Shown one piece after another: positions 53,834-63,434 of a DNA stretch of 64,000 nucleotides; the first letter of the stretch is position 1; each line of letters opens with the position of its first letter. A program made the translations under genes and the position numbers. Under the pieces are notes generated by a model. The model was not told the origin of the DNA and did no database searches. It saw only the letters and a program-made list of their open reading frames with translations. The stretch is from contig NZ_CP146256.1 of the NCBI RefSeq assembly GCF_039134705.1, forward strand, positions 3,658,001-3,722,000, written 5' to 3'. The stretch comes from Kineothrix sp. IPX-CK. Lineage in GTDB: Bacteria > Bacillota > Clostridia > Lachnospirales > Lachnospiraceae.

Positions 53834-54934
53834 ATGTTTGGTTCATCATTCGGCAATATATTTAAAATAACCACCTGGGGAGAATCCCATGGCAAAGGTC
53901 TGGGCGTTATTGTTGACGGCTGCCCTGCCGGTCTTTCTCTTTCGGAGGAGGATATCCAGGTGTACCTTGACAGAAGAAAACCCGGACAATCCAGATACAC
54001 TACAAAGCGGGGTGAATCCGATACCGTAGAAATTCTATCGGGGGTTTTTGACGGAAAGACTACAGGGACTTCCATTTCGCTCGTTGTCTATAACAAGGAT
54101 CAGCATACTGCCGATTACAATGAGATTGCCGGGTACTATCGCCCGGGGCATGCGGATCTTAATTACGATACCAAATACGGCTTTCGGGACTACCGGGGCG
54201 GAGGCCGTTCCTCGGGACGCGAAACGGTCGGACGTGTGGCAGCCGGGGCCATTGCCTGTAAGATTTTAAAGCAGCTGGGCATTACCCTGTCCTCCTACAC
54301 ATTGTCTATCGGTCCCGTCTCCATTGACAAAACCAATTTTGATAAGGATGCCATCATGCGCAATCCTCTTTACATGCCGGATATGGCTGCCGCCGAAAAG
54401 GCTGCCAGGTATCTCGAGAAATGTATGGAGGAGAAGAATTCTTCCGGCGGTATTATTGAATGTGTTATTCACGGCATGCCTGCGGGCATAGGCGATCCGG
54501 TATTCGAAAAGCTGAACGCCAATCTGGGAAAAGCCATTCTTTCTATCGGTGCCGTAAAAGGCTTTGAAATCGGCGACGGCTTTTTAGTTTCCACCGCCAC
54601 CGGCCTGTCAAATAATGACAGCTATCAGGCGGATGAACAAGGAAACATCAGTAAAATCACCAATCATGCCGGAGGCATCACGGGAGGAATGAGCGACGGC
54701 TGCGATATTATTTTCCGGGCAGCAGTAAAACCTACTCCCTCCATCGCCGCCACCCAACAGACCGTGAATAAAAGCAAAGAAAATATTTCCATAAACATAA
54801 AAGGGCGCCATGATCCTGTGATTGTTCCGAGAGCTGTGGTAGTGGTTGAATCCATGGCTGCACTGACCGTCACAGATATGCTCTTTTCCAGTATGACGTC
54901 GCGGATGGAAGACGTAATTCGCTTTTTTATGTAA
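53834..54934 (+). CDS. aroC: Chorismate synthase
   Basis: 366 residues. It makes chorismate from EPSP using reduced FMN, the last shared step to aromatic amino acids. Signatures include GESHGKGLGVIVDGCPAG near the start, YRPGHADLNYDTKYGFRDY, GGRSSGRETVGRVAAGA, GGITGGMSDG and GRHDPVIVPRAVVV. AAGGAG precedes the ATG and a TATAAT lies at 53805-53810 upstream. It is a single-gene unit on the plus strand with its own terminator, apart from other aromatic genes. Confidence 0.96.
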   Translation: MFGSSFGNIFKITTWGESHGKGLGVIVDGCPAGLSLSEEDIQVYLDRRKPGQSRYTTKRGESDTVEILSGVFDGKTTGTSISLVVYNKDQHTADYNEIAGYYRPGHADLNYDTKYGFRDYRGGGRSSGRETVGRVAAGAIACKILKQLGITLSSYTLSIGPVSIDKTNFDKDAIMRNPLYMPDMAAAEKAARYLEKCMEEKNSSGGIIECVIHGMPAGIGDPVFEKLNANLGKAILSIGAVKGFEIGDGFLVSTATGLSNNDSYQADEQGNISKITNHAGGITGGMSDGCDIIFRAAVKPTPSIAATQQTVNKSKENISINIKGRHDPVIVPRAVVVVESMAALTVTDMLFSSMTSRMEDVIRFFM

Positions 54935-55005
54935 TAGGAAAATGCGCCTGTTACACAAAAGCCCTTCGGGCGAACAATGCGAAACTGTGCGTGCGGAACA
55001 AAAAC

Positions 55006-55042
55006 TCCGGGGACTAGAAACGAAAATGTTCTAATCCCCGGA
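55006..55042. terminator. Terminator between aroC and xylB
   Basis: TCCGGGGA-CTAGAA pairs with TTCTAA-TCCCCGGA around an AT-rich loop, followed on the plus side by ATATTATTTATT. It serves aroC and probably the convergent xylB as well. Confidence 0.7.
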
Positions 55043-55107
55043 ATATTATTTATTGAATATGAGAGCAATCCGCCAGACGCACTGCTCATTATTTTTACAC
55101 TATACAC

Positions 55108-56574
55108 TTATATCTGACGGAATAATTCTTTTACCGTCGGATATATTTTTGCAAATTTGCTGTATTTCTCCTCGTACTTCGCTGCGATCTCCGGTTCCGG
55201 CTCTATCGTATCCACGATCTTCACAAGCTTCGCTGCCGCTTCCTCGACTGTCGCGTATTCTCCGCAGCCTACCGCCGCCAGCATAGCTCCGCCGTATCCC
55301 GGTCCTTCCTCGCTTTCTATCCTGTCGATCTTTATATTCAATACGTTAGCGATAATCTTACGCCAAAGAGGGCTCTTAGCACCGCCCCCGCAGATTTTGG
55401 AGCGCTCGATATTGATTCCGAGAGAACGTGCCACCTCGAAAGAATCGCGAATAGCAAAAGCAACACCCTCAAGCACTGCCTGTGTCATATCCGCCCGGGT
55501 CGTGTCCATGGTAAGACCGATGAAAGTGCCTCGCGCATAAGGGTCGTTGAGCGGGGAACGCTCGCCCATTAAATACGGCAGGAAGTACACATTGTTCTCT
55601 CCCAGCTTCGTAATCGCCGACTGCTCCTTGGCATAATCGTGTTCGCCCACGATATCATCCATCCACCACTTGTTACAGGAAGCTGCGCTGAGCATACATC
55701 CCATCAGATGATAATAGCCGTCTGCATGAGCGAAGGCATGCAGCGCATTGTTCTTATCTACGCCGAACTGATTGCTGGAGATAAATATCGTACCTGACGT
55801 TCCGAGAGAAATGTTGCACATTCCGTCTCCTACCGTACCCGTACCTACCGCAGCAGCCGCATTGTCTCCGGCACCCGCTATGACCTTTACCGTCTCTGGA
55901 AGAGCCAGCTCCTTCGCCACATCAGCCTTTAATGTTCCTACTACATCCGCACTTTCATAAATACCCGCTAACTGCTCGCTCGTCACTCCGCAGATTCCCA
56001 TCATTTCCTCAGACCAGCATTTATGTTCCACATCGAAGAGAAGCATGCCGGATGCATCGGATACGTCCGTACAGAATGTGCCGGAAAGCTTATATGCGAT
56101 GTAGTCCTTCGGCAGCATAATTTTCTTTATCCTGGCAAAATTCTCCGGTTCGTTTTCCTTGACCCAGAGAACCTTCGGTGCCGTAAAGCCGGTAAACGCG
56201 ATATTCGCCGTATACTTAGAAAGCTTATCCTTGCCGATTACCTGATTCAGATAATCCGTCTCCTTCGTCGTTCTTCCGTCATTCCAAAGAATCGCAGGGC
56301 GGATGACCTCATCCTTCTCGTCTAAAATAACGAGCCCGTGCATCTGTCCACCAAAGCTTATTCCCGCCACCTGCGACTTGTCGCAAGAGACGGTCAGCTC
56401 TTTCAATCCTTCCACAACCGCGATCCACCAATCCTCCGGATTCTGCTCAGACCAGCCGGGATGCGGGAAGAAAAGGGGGTATTCTTTGGATACGATATTT
56501 TCTATTTTTCCATCCGCTGCCATAAGCAGAAGCTTAACGGCGGAGGTTCCCAAATCTATCCCTATATAAAACAT
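55108..56574 (-). CDS. xylB: Xylulokinase-type FGGY kinase
   Basis: 488 residues of the FGGY carbohydrate kinase family. Nucleotide-binding GIDLGTSAVKLLL is at the N-terminus, followed by the xylulokinase-type EQNPEDWW and GQMHGLVILD. The catalytic aspartate is in AGAGDNAAAAVGTG and the FGGY-type region in GLTMDTTRADMTQAVLEGV. The reaction is D-xylulose to xylulose 5-phosphate, although related ketoses are possible. It follows an L-fucose/arabinose-type isomerase rather than a XylA, so the substrate may be another ketopentose. AGGAGG precedes the ATG. A hairpin lies in the 97-base gap before it. Confidence 0.88.
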   Translation of the reverse strand: MFYIGIDLGTSAVKLLLMAADGKIENIVSKEYPLFFPHPGWSEQNPEDWWIAVVEGLKELTVSCDKSQVAGISFGGQMHGLVILDEKDEVIRPAILWNDGRTTKETDYLNQVIGKDKLSKYTANIAFTGFTAPKVLWVKENEPENFARIKKIMLPKDYIAYKLSGTFCTDVSDASGMLLFDVEHKCWSEEMMGICGVTSEQLAGIYESADVVGTLKADVAKELALPETVKVIAGAGDNAAAAVGTGTVGDGMCNISLGTSGTIFISSNQFGVDKNNALHAFAHADGYYHLMGCMLSAASCNKWWMDDIVGEHDYAKEQSAITKLGENNVYFLPYLMGERSPLNDPYARGTFIGLTMDTTRADMTQAVLEGVAFAIRDSFEVARSLGINIERSKICGGGAKSPLWRKIIANVLNIKIDRIESEEGPGYGGAMLAAVGCGEYATVEEAAAKLVKIVDTIEPEPEIAAKYEEKYSKFAKIYPTVKELFRQI

Positions 56575-56624
56575 GTTTTTTATTTCCTCCTATACGATCT
56601 AAATACGATGCCAAAGCATCAATT

Positions 56625-56662
56625 ATTGCTTGGAAAGCCCGATTTTAAGCTTCCCAAGCAAT
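56625..56662 (-). promoter_or_regulatory. Intercistronic hairpin between the isomerase and xylB
   Basis: ATTGCTTGG and CCAAGCAAT arms, extended by AAGC / GCTT with one bulge each, enclose ~10 bases. No T-run follows on the minus strand. It could mark an mRNA processing or stability site that sets the isomerase to kinase ratio. Confidence 0.5.
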
Positions 56663-56671
56663 ATTTAAATA

Positions 56672-58159
56672 TTATGCAAAAGGATTCTCCGTAGGATATC
56701 TTACTCCCTTTGGCTGATTGTATCCGATTTCTTCTACCGGCACGCCGATATATTTGAAAACTTCATACAGTGACTTTCCGAAATGTCCGAATGCAACAGC
56801 GCCGTGATGAGGATAATTGCCCTCGATCAATACGTGGCGGTAGAAGCGTCCCATTTCAGGAATCGCAAAGATGCCGATGCCGCCGAAAGATTTTGTAGCT
56901 ACCGGAAGCACTTCGCCCTGCGCAATATAAGCGCGCAGCTTGGAATCTGCCGTACTTTGCAGACGGTAGAAAGTGATCTCACCGGGTAAGATATCTCCCT
57001 CCAGGGTTCCCTGCGTTACTTCTTCGGGAAGGTTTCTGGCCATAATCATCTGATATTTCATAGCGCAGGAAGACAACTTCTTAGAGTTCGTGTTTCCGCA
57101 GTGGAAGCCCATGAACGTATCGTTATGTGTATAGGCGAATTTGCCCTTGATGCTTTCTTCGTACATATCCGCAGGCACGGTATTATTGATATCGAGAAGC
57201 GTAACTGTATCTTCGCTCACACATGTACCGATGAATTCGCTGAGTGCTCCGTAGATATCTACTTCGCAGGATACCGGAATACCCATTCCCGTCAAACGGC
57301 TGTTTACATAACAAGGGACAAATCCGAACTGGGTCTGAAATGCCGGCCAGCATTTTCCTGCAATAGCAACATATTTTCTATAGCCCTTGTGCTCCGCTAC
57401 CCAATCGAGCAGAGTCAGCTCGTACTGAGCTAATTTAGGAAGAACCTCAGGCTTCTGGTTGCCTGCACCCAGTTCCGCCTCCATATCCTTAACTACATCG
57501 GGAATACGAGGGTCGTTGTCATGCTTATGGAAAGCTTCGAACAAGTCCAGCTCGGAGTTTTCTTCGATTTCTACGCCGAGATTATAAAGCTGCTTAATGG
57601 GCGCATTACATGCGAGGAAATTTAACGGTCTGGGGCCGAAGCTGATGATCTTAAGGTCGGACAAGCCGATGATGCCGCGTGCGATCGGAACGAATTCACG
57701 GATCATATCCGCACATCCCTGCGCCGTACCAACAGGATATTCAGGAATGTAAGCATTGATATTGCGAAGCTTCAAATTGTAGCTTGCATTCAGCATACCG
57801 CAGTAAGCGTCGCCTCTTCCGCCGATCAGATTATCTCCGCTTTCTTCCGCAGCCGCTACGAACATTGCCGGTCCGTCAAAATGCTTTGCAAGTAAGGTCT
57901 CGGAAATTTCCGGTCCGAAGTTGCCAAGATATACGACGAGAGCGTTACAGCCCGCTTTCTTAACATCTTCCAGCGCCTGTACCATATGGATCTCGCTTTC
58001 TACGATACAAATGGGACATTCATAAATATCATTCTTTCCATATTTGTCTTCATAAGCCTTAATGAGCGCTTTTCTTCTCTCCACAGAGAGGCTTTCCGGG
58101 AAGCAGTCGCGGCTTACCGCTACGATACCGATTTTCACTTTGGGTAAATTATCAAACAT
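56672..58159 (-). CDS. L-fucose/L-arabinose isomerase family sugar isomerase
   Basis: 495 residues of the fucose-isomerase-like fold. The N-terminal domain starts VKIGIVAVSRDCFPESLSVE. Segments such as CNALVVYLGNFGPEI and GLSDLKIISFGPRPLNFLAC follow. Candidate metal ligands lie in the C-terminal half (DINNTVPAD, FMGFHCGNTNSKK). The family interconverts aldoses and ketoses with Mn(II). The operon partners, xylulokinase and DUF4867, indicate a pentose or deoxyhexose route, but the substrate is not determined. The gene starts 30 bases after the DUF4867 stop. Confidence 0.85.
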   Translation of the reverse strand: MFDNLPKVKIGIVAVSRDCFPESLSVERRKALIKAYEDKYGKNDIYECPICIVESEIHMVQALEDVKKAGCNALVVYLGNFGPEISETLLAKHFDGPAMFVAAAEESGDNLIGGRGDAYCGMLNASYNLKLRNINAYIPEYPVGTAQGCADMIREFVPIARGIIGLSDLKIISFGPRPLNFLACNAPIKQLYNLGVEIEENSELDLFEAFHKHDNDPRIPDVVKDMEAELGAGNQKPEVLPKLAQYELTLLDWVAEHKGYRKYVAIAGKCWPAFQTQFGFVPCYVNSRLTGMGIPVSCEVDIYGALSEFIGTCVSEDTVTLLDINNTVPADMYEESIKGKFAYTHNDTFMGFHCGNTNSKKLSSCAMKYQMIMARNLPEEVTQGTLEGDILPGEITFYRLQSTADSKLRAYIAQGEVLPVATKSFGGIGIFAIPEMGRFYRHVLIEGNYPHHGAVAFGHFGKSLYEVFKYIGVPVEEIGYNQPKGVRYPTENPFA

Positions 58160-58189
58160 TATTCTTATCCTCCATTCTTTCTGCTGCTT

Positions 58190-58807
58190 TTACAGCGCAA
58201 TATTTTCGCCCCTGATGCCGTTTACCGCTCCTTCGATAGCGGCGTCGGCATGAGCAATCAGCCATTTGTTCTTTGCCGTGAGCAATTTATCCTCCGGATA
58301 TACACGGTCGGAAGCCTCCAATTCCGTATTGGTGCCCGCGGGCAGAATCACTACATTGCGGAAGGGCTTTCCGGAGGCGCTGCACGGTGCATAATGCAGC
58401 GTCGTCGCATACATTTCATATACCGTGCCTTCGGGAACGAAAAAGGCTTCCACTTTTGCGGAATCATAGGAAAAGTCTTCTTCTATATCCTGCTGTTTTC
58501 CAAGCAATAAAATAAGATCAGATGCCGCAACTCCGAATTCTGAATTGCGATGATACTCCATCGCGTTCAGCTTGTTGTTCGTGCCGTTGCAATATCCAAG
58601 CTGTATCTCCAGCCCTCCGAAGAGACTGTTCTTGATGTCGTCAGCTACAGGCAGTTTTTCAAGCTCCGCAATTGACGGATAATATACGACCGCATCTGCC
58701 GGCGCATCTGTCTCTTTCATGGCGCTTATCAGCTGTGCGACGTCAAATCCATCGAAAACCTGTCCGTAGGCTTTATATGCCTCATCCATAATCGATTGAA
58801 TCTTCAC
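58190..58807 (-). CDS. DUF4867 family protein
   Basis: 205 residues, cytosolic, recognised as DUF4867. The core (LGYCNGTNNKLNAMEYHRNSEF, then ILLLGKQQDI and EAFFVPEGTVYEMYATTLHYAPC) has histidine and glutamate spacing typical of cupin-like metal enzymes. It is the first gene of the isomerase-kinase operon. The start is a GTG after GGAGGAGTG. A sugar mutarotase, lyase or isomerase role is plausible but unproven. Confidence 0.75.
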   Translation of the reverse strand: MKIQSIMDEAYKAYGQVFDGFDVAQLISAMKETDAPADAVVYYPSIAELEKLPVADDIKNSLFGGLEIQLGYCNGTNNKLNAMEYHRNSEFGVAASDLILLLGKQQDIEEDFSYDSAKVEAFFVPEGTVYEMYATTLHYAPCSASGKPFRNVVILPAGTNTELEASDRVYPEDKLLTAKNKWLIAHADAAIEGAVNGIRGENIAL

Positions 58808-58897
58808 CTTGTATCACTCCTCCTATTCTTCTATAAAGATGTTTATTATAGTTTTTATTATAGGACTTTTTTTTGCTCTTTTCTACCAATAACTTGT

Positions 58898-59749
58898 CTA
58901 TTTCATAGCACTTTCTTGCCTTTTTCTCATTTCTCTTCTATATTTGTCCGGAGATATTCCAAAACGGGATGAAAAGGCCTTCGCAAAGCTTCTCGCATCG
59001 GGGAATCCGTTGTTCTCCGCTATCTTATTTACCGATTTGTCCGTATTCAAAAGCTCCTTAAAAGCATACTCCACCCGCACGTTTAAAACATAGGTCTTAT
59101 AGTTCACATTCGCATATTTTTTAAAGATTCGGGACAGGTAGGTAGAGGAAAATCCGAAGATTTCCGCCACATGTTCGAGTGTTATATCTTCCCTGAAGTG
59201 ATCCTGTATATAGGAAGTGATCTTGAACAGTTTTTCCATCTGTCTGCTCTGCTTCATCCTCTCCTTGTCCACATTTGTCTCCCGATAACGTGTCAGGAGG
59301 AAATGCATCATTTTATAGTAATCGCTCAGCACCTCCAGCTCATAGCCATACCTTTTTTCCGCATATGCCGTGTACATCCGGCGAATGAGCCTCACGAACT
59401 GCGCGTCCTCTTCCTTGTAGCCCTCAGAGGTATGACGGAAGAGAAGATATTCTTCTTCCTTATATTTGTGGAATTCCTCCGGAGGAATCTGCAATACAAT
59501 CGTGAAATTCTCCTTCGATACGTCAATGGAGTGCACCTCGTTGGAATTGACGATAATAAATTTTCCTCTGGACAGCCCGTAATAAGAGGTATTGATATAA
59601 AAATCAATTTCTCCTTCGAAAACGAGGAATATCTCTATACTGTCGTGCCAGTGCTTCGTCACGCGGTAATTGCCGTTTCTTCCCTCAAATATGAACATTT
59701 TAAATGGGAGGTCATCGTTGGGTAATACGAGCTCACGCTTTAAGTCCAT
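58898..59749 (-). CDS. AraC family regulator with cupin sensor domain
   Basis: 283 residues. An N-terminal AraC-type cupin (~20-140; RVTKHWHDSIEIFLVFEGEI, RGKFIIVNSNEVHSI) is followed by the C-terminal double helix-turn-helix (~180-280; ITLEHVAEIFGFSSTYLSRI, NGFPDARSFAKAFSSRFG). It probably senses the sugar handled by the adjacent DUF4867, isomerase and kinase genes and activates them. AGGAGAAAGC precedes the ATG at 59749. Its own promoter lies at 59800-59828. No terminator is seen before the DUF4867 gene, only a 90-base gap with two copies of CTATAATAAA. Confidence 0.9.
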   Translation of the reverse strand: MDLKRELVLPNDDLPFKMFIFEGRNGNYRVTKHWHDSIEIFLVFEGEIDFYINTSYYGLSRGKFIIVNSNEVHSIDVSKENFTIVLQIPPEEFHKYKEEEYLLFRHTSEGYKEEDAQFVRLIRRMYTAYAEKRYGYELEVLSDYYKMMHFLLTRYRETNVDKERMKQSRQMEKLFKITSYIQDHFREDITLEHVAEIFGFSSTYLSRIFKKYANVNYKTYVLNVRVEYAFKELLNTDKSVNKIAENNGFPDARSFAKAFSSRFGISPDKYRREMRKRQESAMK

Positions 59750-59799
59750 GCTTTCTCCTGCTCCTTTTTGATGTGGTAAATGGTAAATATATATACAAT

Positions 59800-59828
59800 A
59801 TTCTAGCATGTATATAAGGCACTATCAA
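59800..59828 (-). promoter_or_regulatory. Promoter of the AraC regulator gene
   Basis: TTGATA (59823-59828), 17-base spacer, TAGAAT (59800-59805) on the minus strand, about 50 bases before the start codon. Confidence 0.65.
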
Positions 59829-59860
59829 CACGATAGCTATAAGTTCTATGCCGTTATAAT

Positions 59861-59904
59861 AAAAAAGCTGCCGATTAGTTTTTTAACCAATCGGCAGCTT
59901 TTTT
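59861..59904 (-). terminator. Terminator after gatB
   Basis: AAAAAAGCTGCCGATTAGTT pairs fully except one base with the arm at 59885-59904 around a 4-base loop, and both sides end in A/T runs. It closes the aspS-gatCAB unit just after the gatB stop. Confidence 0.9.
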
Positions 59905-59915
59905 ATTATTTCGTC

Positions 59916-61346
59916 CTACAAAAGTTCTTTCAAAAGTTTATTCACCATACCCGGCTCCGCTTTGCCCTGCATCGCTTTCATCGTTTGTCCCACCAGGAAT
60001 CCGATCGCCTTTTCTTTGCCGTTTCGATAATCCTCGACAGATTGAGGATTGGCGTCTATTACCTCTTCTATCGTCCTGCGCAGTGCGCCTTCGTCGTTTA
60101 CCGTCTTCAAGCCCTTTTCTTCTATATATAACTGCGGGTCAATATCGGTATCGAACATTATCTCGAATACTTCCTTCGCTACGGAGCTGTTGATCACCTT
60201 TTCTTCCGTGAGCCCGATAAGCTTTGCCAGATTCTCCGGAGAAAAGCGGATGTCTTCCGGCTCCATGCCATTCTCCTTCAGCAAACGAAGGGTTTCTACC
60301 ATAAGCCAGTTCGCCGCTTTTTTCGGCTGCCCGCAAAGAGCTGCAGTCCTCTCGAAAATATCCGCCATGTGTTTGGATCCGGTAATAATATCTATATCAT
60401 AATCAGGAATATCGTACTCCTTTTTATAACGTGTTATCTTCTCCGCCCGCATTTCCGGTTGTGTTTCTTTAATCCGGGCTATCCATTCATCGCTGACCCT
60501 GATAGGGACAAGGTCAGGATCAGGAAAATACCGGTAATCCTGAGCGTCTTCCTTGCTTCTCATCGCATAGGATTCTCCCTTATTATCATCCCACCTTCTC
60601 GTCTCCTGAATCACTTCAGCTCCTGCCTCCAGAAGGTCTATCTGTCTTTCCCTTTCGCCCTCCACGGCACGTTTTATTGCACGGAAGGAATTCATGTTTT
60701 TCATTTCTGTTCTCGTTCCGAATTCTTTCGCACCAACTTCTCTAACGGACAGGTTCACGTCAGCCCTCATGGAACCCTCCTGAAGCTTGCAGTCGGAAAC
60801 GCCAAGATACTGAAGCGTCAGGCGGAGTTTTTCCAGATAGGCTATTACCTCCTCTGCGCTTCGCATATCCGGTTCGGATACGATCTCTATAAGAGGAACA
60901 CCGGAACGGTTATAGTCCACGAGGGAGCATTCCTCCCATTCATCGTGAATCAGCTTACCCGCATCTTCCTCCATATGGATTTCATGGATTCCTACCGTTT
61001 TACTTCCGCCTTCTGTTTCGATTTCCACCTTGCCGTTTCTGCAAATAGGAAGATAGAGCTGGGATATTTGATAATTCTGTGGATTGTCGGGATAAAAATA
61101 ATTCTTTCTGTCAAATTTACAATGTTGTGTAATCGTGCATTCGGTAGCCAGCCCTACCGCTATGGCATATTCTAATACCTGCTTGTTCAGCACCGGAAGA
61201 GATCCCGGCATACCGGTGCAGACCGGACAGGTATGTGTATTCGGCGCGCCGCCGAAGGCGGTGGAGCAGCCGCAGAAAATCTTTGTTTTGGTAGAAAGCT
61301 CAACGTGAACCTCCAGACCAATGACCGTTTCATATTGCTTAGCCAT
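59916..61346 (-). CDS. gatB: Asp-tRNA(Asn)/Glu-tRNA(Gln) amidotransferase subunit B
   Basis: 476 residues. GatB binds the mischarged tRNA and activates its acyl side chain with ATP before ammonia transfer from GatA. Signatures are IGLEVHVELSTKTKIFCGC with zinc-site cysteines (CGCS, CPVCTGMPG), QISQLYLPICRNG, EEDAGKLIHDE-like MEEDAGKLIHDEWEE and MRADVNLSVR. The helical tail (YQB-type domain, IDANPQSVEDYRNGKEKA) is complete. The gene follows gatA by 18 bases. GGTGG-type ribosome site. Confidence 0.95.
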   Translation of the reverse strand: MAKQYETVIGLEVHVELSTKTKIFCGCSTAFGGAPNTHTCPVCTGMPGSLPVLNKQVLEYAIAVGLATECTITQHCKFDRKNYFYPDNPQNYQISQLYLPICRNGKVEIETEGGSKTVGIHEIHMEEDAGKLIHDEWEECSLVDYNRSGVPLIEIVSEPDMRSAEEVIAYLEKLRLTLQYLGVSDCKLQEGSMRADVNLSVREVGAKEFGTRTEMKNMNSFRAIKRAVEGERERQIDLLEAGAEVIQETRRWDDNKGESYAMRSKEDAQDYRYFPDPDLVPIRVSDEWIARIKETQPEMRAEKITRYKKEYDIPDYDIDIITGSKHMADIFERTAALCGQPKKAANWLMVETLRLLKENGMEPEDIRFSPENLAKLIGLTEEKVINSSVAKEVFEIMFDTDIDPQLYIEEKGLKTVNDEGALRRTIEEVIDANPQSVEDYRNGKEKAIGFLVGQTMKAMQGKAEPGMVNKLLKELL

Positions 61347-61364
61347 ATCCTAGACCACCTTTCC

Positions 61365-62834
61365 TTATTTTTCTACGTTTTTTATAGTGGGAGCGCCAAA
61401 GACACCTCTGGCCTTTTCATAGGTGTAAGCCGCCTGAATGATTTTCTTCTCCTGAAAGCAATCTCCGATAAGCTGCAGCCCTATCGGAAGCCCTCTTGAA
61501 TCCATCCCGCAGGGAACGCTGATGGCAGGAAGTCCTGCAAGGTTTACCGAAATCGTATAAATATCTCCCAGATACATCTTGATAGGATCTGCCAGGCTCT
61601 CTCCCAGCCGTGGAGCCGTGGTGGGTGCAACAGGACCGAGAATCAGATCATATTTGGAAAAGGCTTCGTCAAAAGCCTTTTTAATAAGAGCCTTCACCTT
61701 CAACGCTTTCAGATAATACGCATCATAATAGCCGGAGCTCAGTACGAAGGAGCCTAACATAATCCTCCGCTTCACCTCTGCCCCAAAGCCCTCGGAGCGG
61801 GATTTCTTATACATGCTGTGCAGCCCTTCGTATTCCTGAGCCCGGTGTCCGTATTTGATGCCGTCAAAGCGCTCCAGGTTAGAACTGGCTTCCGCCGCAG
61901 CAATGGTATAATAGGCGGGAATAGCATATTCTGCCAGACTCAAATCGAATTCTTCTACTACAGCACCTTTCTCTCTCAGTAACTGCGCCGCTTTTAAAAC
62001 AGCTTCCTTCACTTCGCTATCCAGTCCTTCTCCGAAATAATCCTTGGGCACACCGATTCTCATGCCTTTCACATCTTCTATCAGGGCACTGGTGAAATCG
62101 GCCTCCCTGGATACAGAAGTCGAATCCTTCTCATCATGGGAAGCGATTGCCTCGAGAATTGCCGCACAATCCGCTACGTCCTTGCTGATAGGCCCGATTT
62201 GATCCAAAGAAGAGCCATAAGCGATCAGGCCATAACGGGATACGGTTCCATAGGTGGGCTTCATTCCCACCACGCCGCAGTAGGACGAGGGCTGACGAAT
62301 GGAGCCACCGGTATCCGAGCCTAATGCAAAAAAGCATTCCTGTGCCGCCACCGCAGCGGCTGAGCCCCCGGAGGAACCTCCGGGCACCCTGCTTTCATCC
62401 CAAGGATTCTTCGTCTCCCCATAAGCGGAGGTCTCTGTGGTAGAACCCATGGCGAATTCATCCATATTTGTCTTGCCTATCATAAGTGCACCGGCCTTTT
62501 CCAGGTTTAAAACCGCCTCCGAGGAAAAAACAGGAACAAAATTACCAAGAATCTTCGATGCGCAGGTAGTTAAGATTCCCTCCGTGCACATATTGTCTTT
62601 AATTGCCATCGGTACTCCCGCCAGCGGTCCGGTCAGTTCTCCGTTTTCAATCCTTCTTTGAATATCCCCGGCTTTTTTCAATGCTCCTTCTCTGTCCACC
62701 GTAATGTAGCAGTTATATCGCCCTTCGCGGCTTTCGATACTGTCTATCACCGCAGCTGCCGCCTCCATTACCGTCACTTCTTTTTTCTTTATCGCAGCTG
62801 ACAGCTCCACGGCTGTCCATTGTAAAATATCCAT
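61365..62834 (-). CDS. gatA: Asp-tRNA(Asn)/Glu-tRNA(Gln) amidotransferase subunit A
   Basis: A 489-residue amidase-signature enzyme that hydrolyses glutamine to supply ammonia to GatB. The catalytic triad is Lys in AIKDNMCTEG, the cis-serine in GGSSGGSAAAVAA and the nucleophile serine in GSDTGGSIRQPSS. AGGAGG precedes the ATG. The gene begins 11 bases after gatC. Confidence 0.95.
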   Translation of the reverse strand: MDILQWTAVELSAAIKKKEVTVMEAAAAVIDSIESREGRYNCYITVDREGALKKAGDIQRRIENGELTGPLAGVPMAIKDNMCTEGILTTCASKILGNFVPVFSSEAVLNLEKAGALMIGKTNMDEFAMGSTTETSAYGETKNPWDESRVPGGSSGGSAAAVAAQECFFALGSDTGGSIRQPSSYCGVVGMKPTYGTVSRYGLIAYGSSLDQIGPISKDVADCAAILEAIASHDEKDSTSVSREADFTSALIEDVKGMRIGVPKDYFGEGLDSEVKEAVLKAAQLLREKGAVVEEFDLSLAEYAIPAYYTIAAAEASSNLERFDGIKYGHRAQEYEGLHSMYKKSRSEGFGAEVKRRIMLGSFVLSSGYYDAYYLKALKVKALIKKAFDEAFSKYDLILGPVAPTTAPRLGESLADPIKMYLGDIYTISVNLAGLPAISVPCGMDSRGLPIGLQLIGDCFQEKKIIQAAYTYEKARGVFGAPTIKNVEK

Positions 62835-62845
62835 ATCAGCGCCTC

Positions 62846-63139
62846 CTAATCGAATGTCGGGGGAACCATAAACATGCCATCCTTTTCCCCCGGTGCGTTT
62901 TTCAGGATTTCCTCCCTCATATCACCGTTCGTCACTACATCTTCTCTAAAAACATTCTGAACGGAAAAGACATGAGACATCGGCTCCACTCCGGAAGTGT
63001 CCAGTTCGCTAAGCTTATCGATATAATCGAGCATTCTGCCCATATCCCTTTTGGCCTGCTCCTTCTCCTCTTCGGAAAGCTCAAGCTTGGCGAGAATGCC
63101 TACATATTCAATTGTTTCATCATTTATTATATTTGTCAT
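62846..63139 (-). CDS. gatC: Asp-tRNA(Asn)/Glu-tRNA(Gln) amidotransferase subunit C
   Basis: A 97-residue small subunit that clasps GatA and Gat[21 protein letters not shown] and [19 protein letters not shown] are typical. GGAG lies 10 bases before the ATG at 63139, giving the usual GatC length; the open frame extends 31 codons upstream without support. It lies ~295 bases after aspS. Confidence 0.93.
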   Translation of the reverse strand: MTNIINDETIEYVGILAKLELSEEEKEQAKRDMGRMLDYIDKLSELDTSGVEPMSHVFSVQNVFREDVVTNGDMREEILKNAPGEKDGMFMVPPTFD

Positions 63140-63434
63140 TTTGAACTTGCTCCTTTCAAATCCCAGTACATTTAGGTAATTGCGAAACTCGTTACTTTCA
63201 TTAATTTCATGTACAGTTTCACGGCCTTCCAAGGACTTTCCTCAGTGCATTAGGTTTCAGTTTTTTTAGCGAAGGATTTGCATTTTCTTAAAGAAACCAA
63301 TGATACTTAGGGAAACGTCGTAAGCGTAGGAGAAAAAACAAATCCACCGTGGAAAGTTACCAGTAAACTCCAAAGGGCACATCAAATTTTACAACCTGAC
63401 AGTTTCTCAAACGCCCGCCTAAACCACTTCACAT
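63140..63434 (-). other. Intergenic region between aspS and gatC, no gene seen
   Basis: About 295 bases without a convincing coding frame, RNA gene or clean terminator. The minus strand has a near-palindrome TTTCTTTAAGAAA and a T-run (TTTGTTTTTTCTCC), but no stem precedes it. Its composition differs from the dense surroundings, so it may be a leftover of a small repeat or decayed sequence. Confidence 0.4.

Noticed and set aside
60369..61175. 268-codon plus-strand open frame opposite gatB.
   Set aside because: It is antisense to GatB motifs, with no ribosome site and no known domain.
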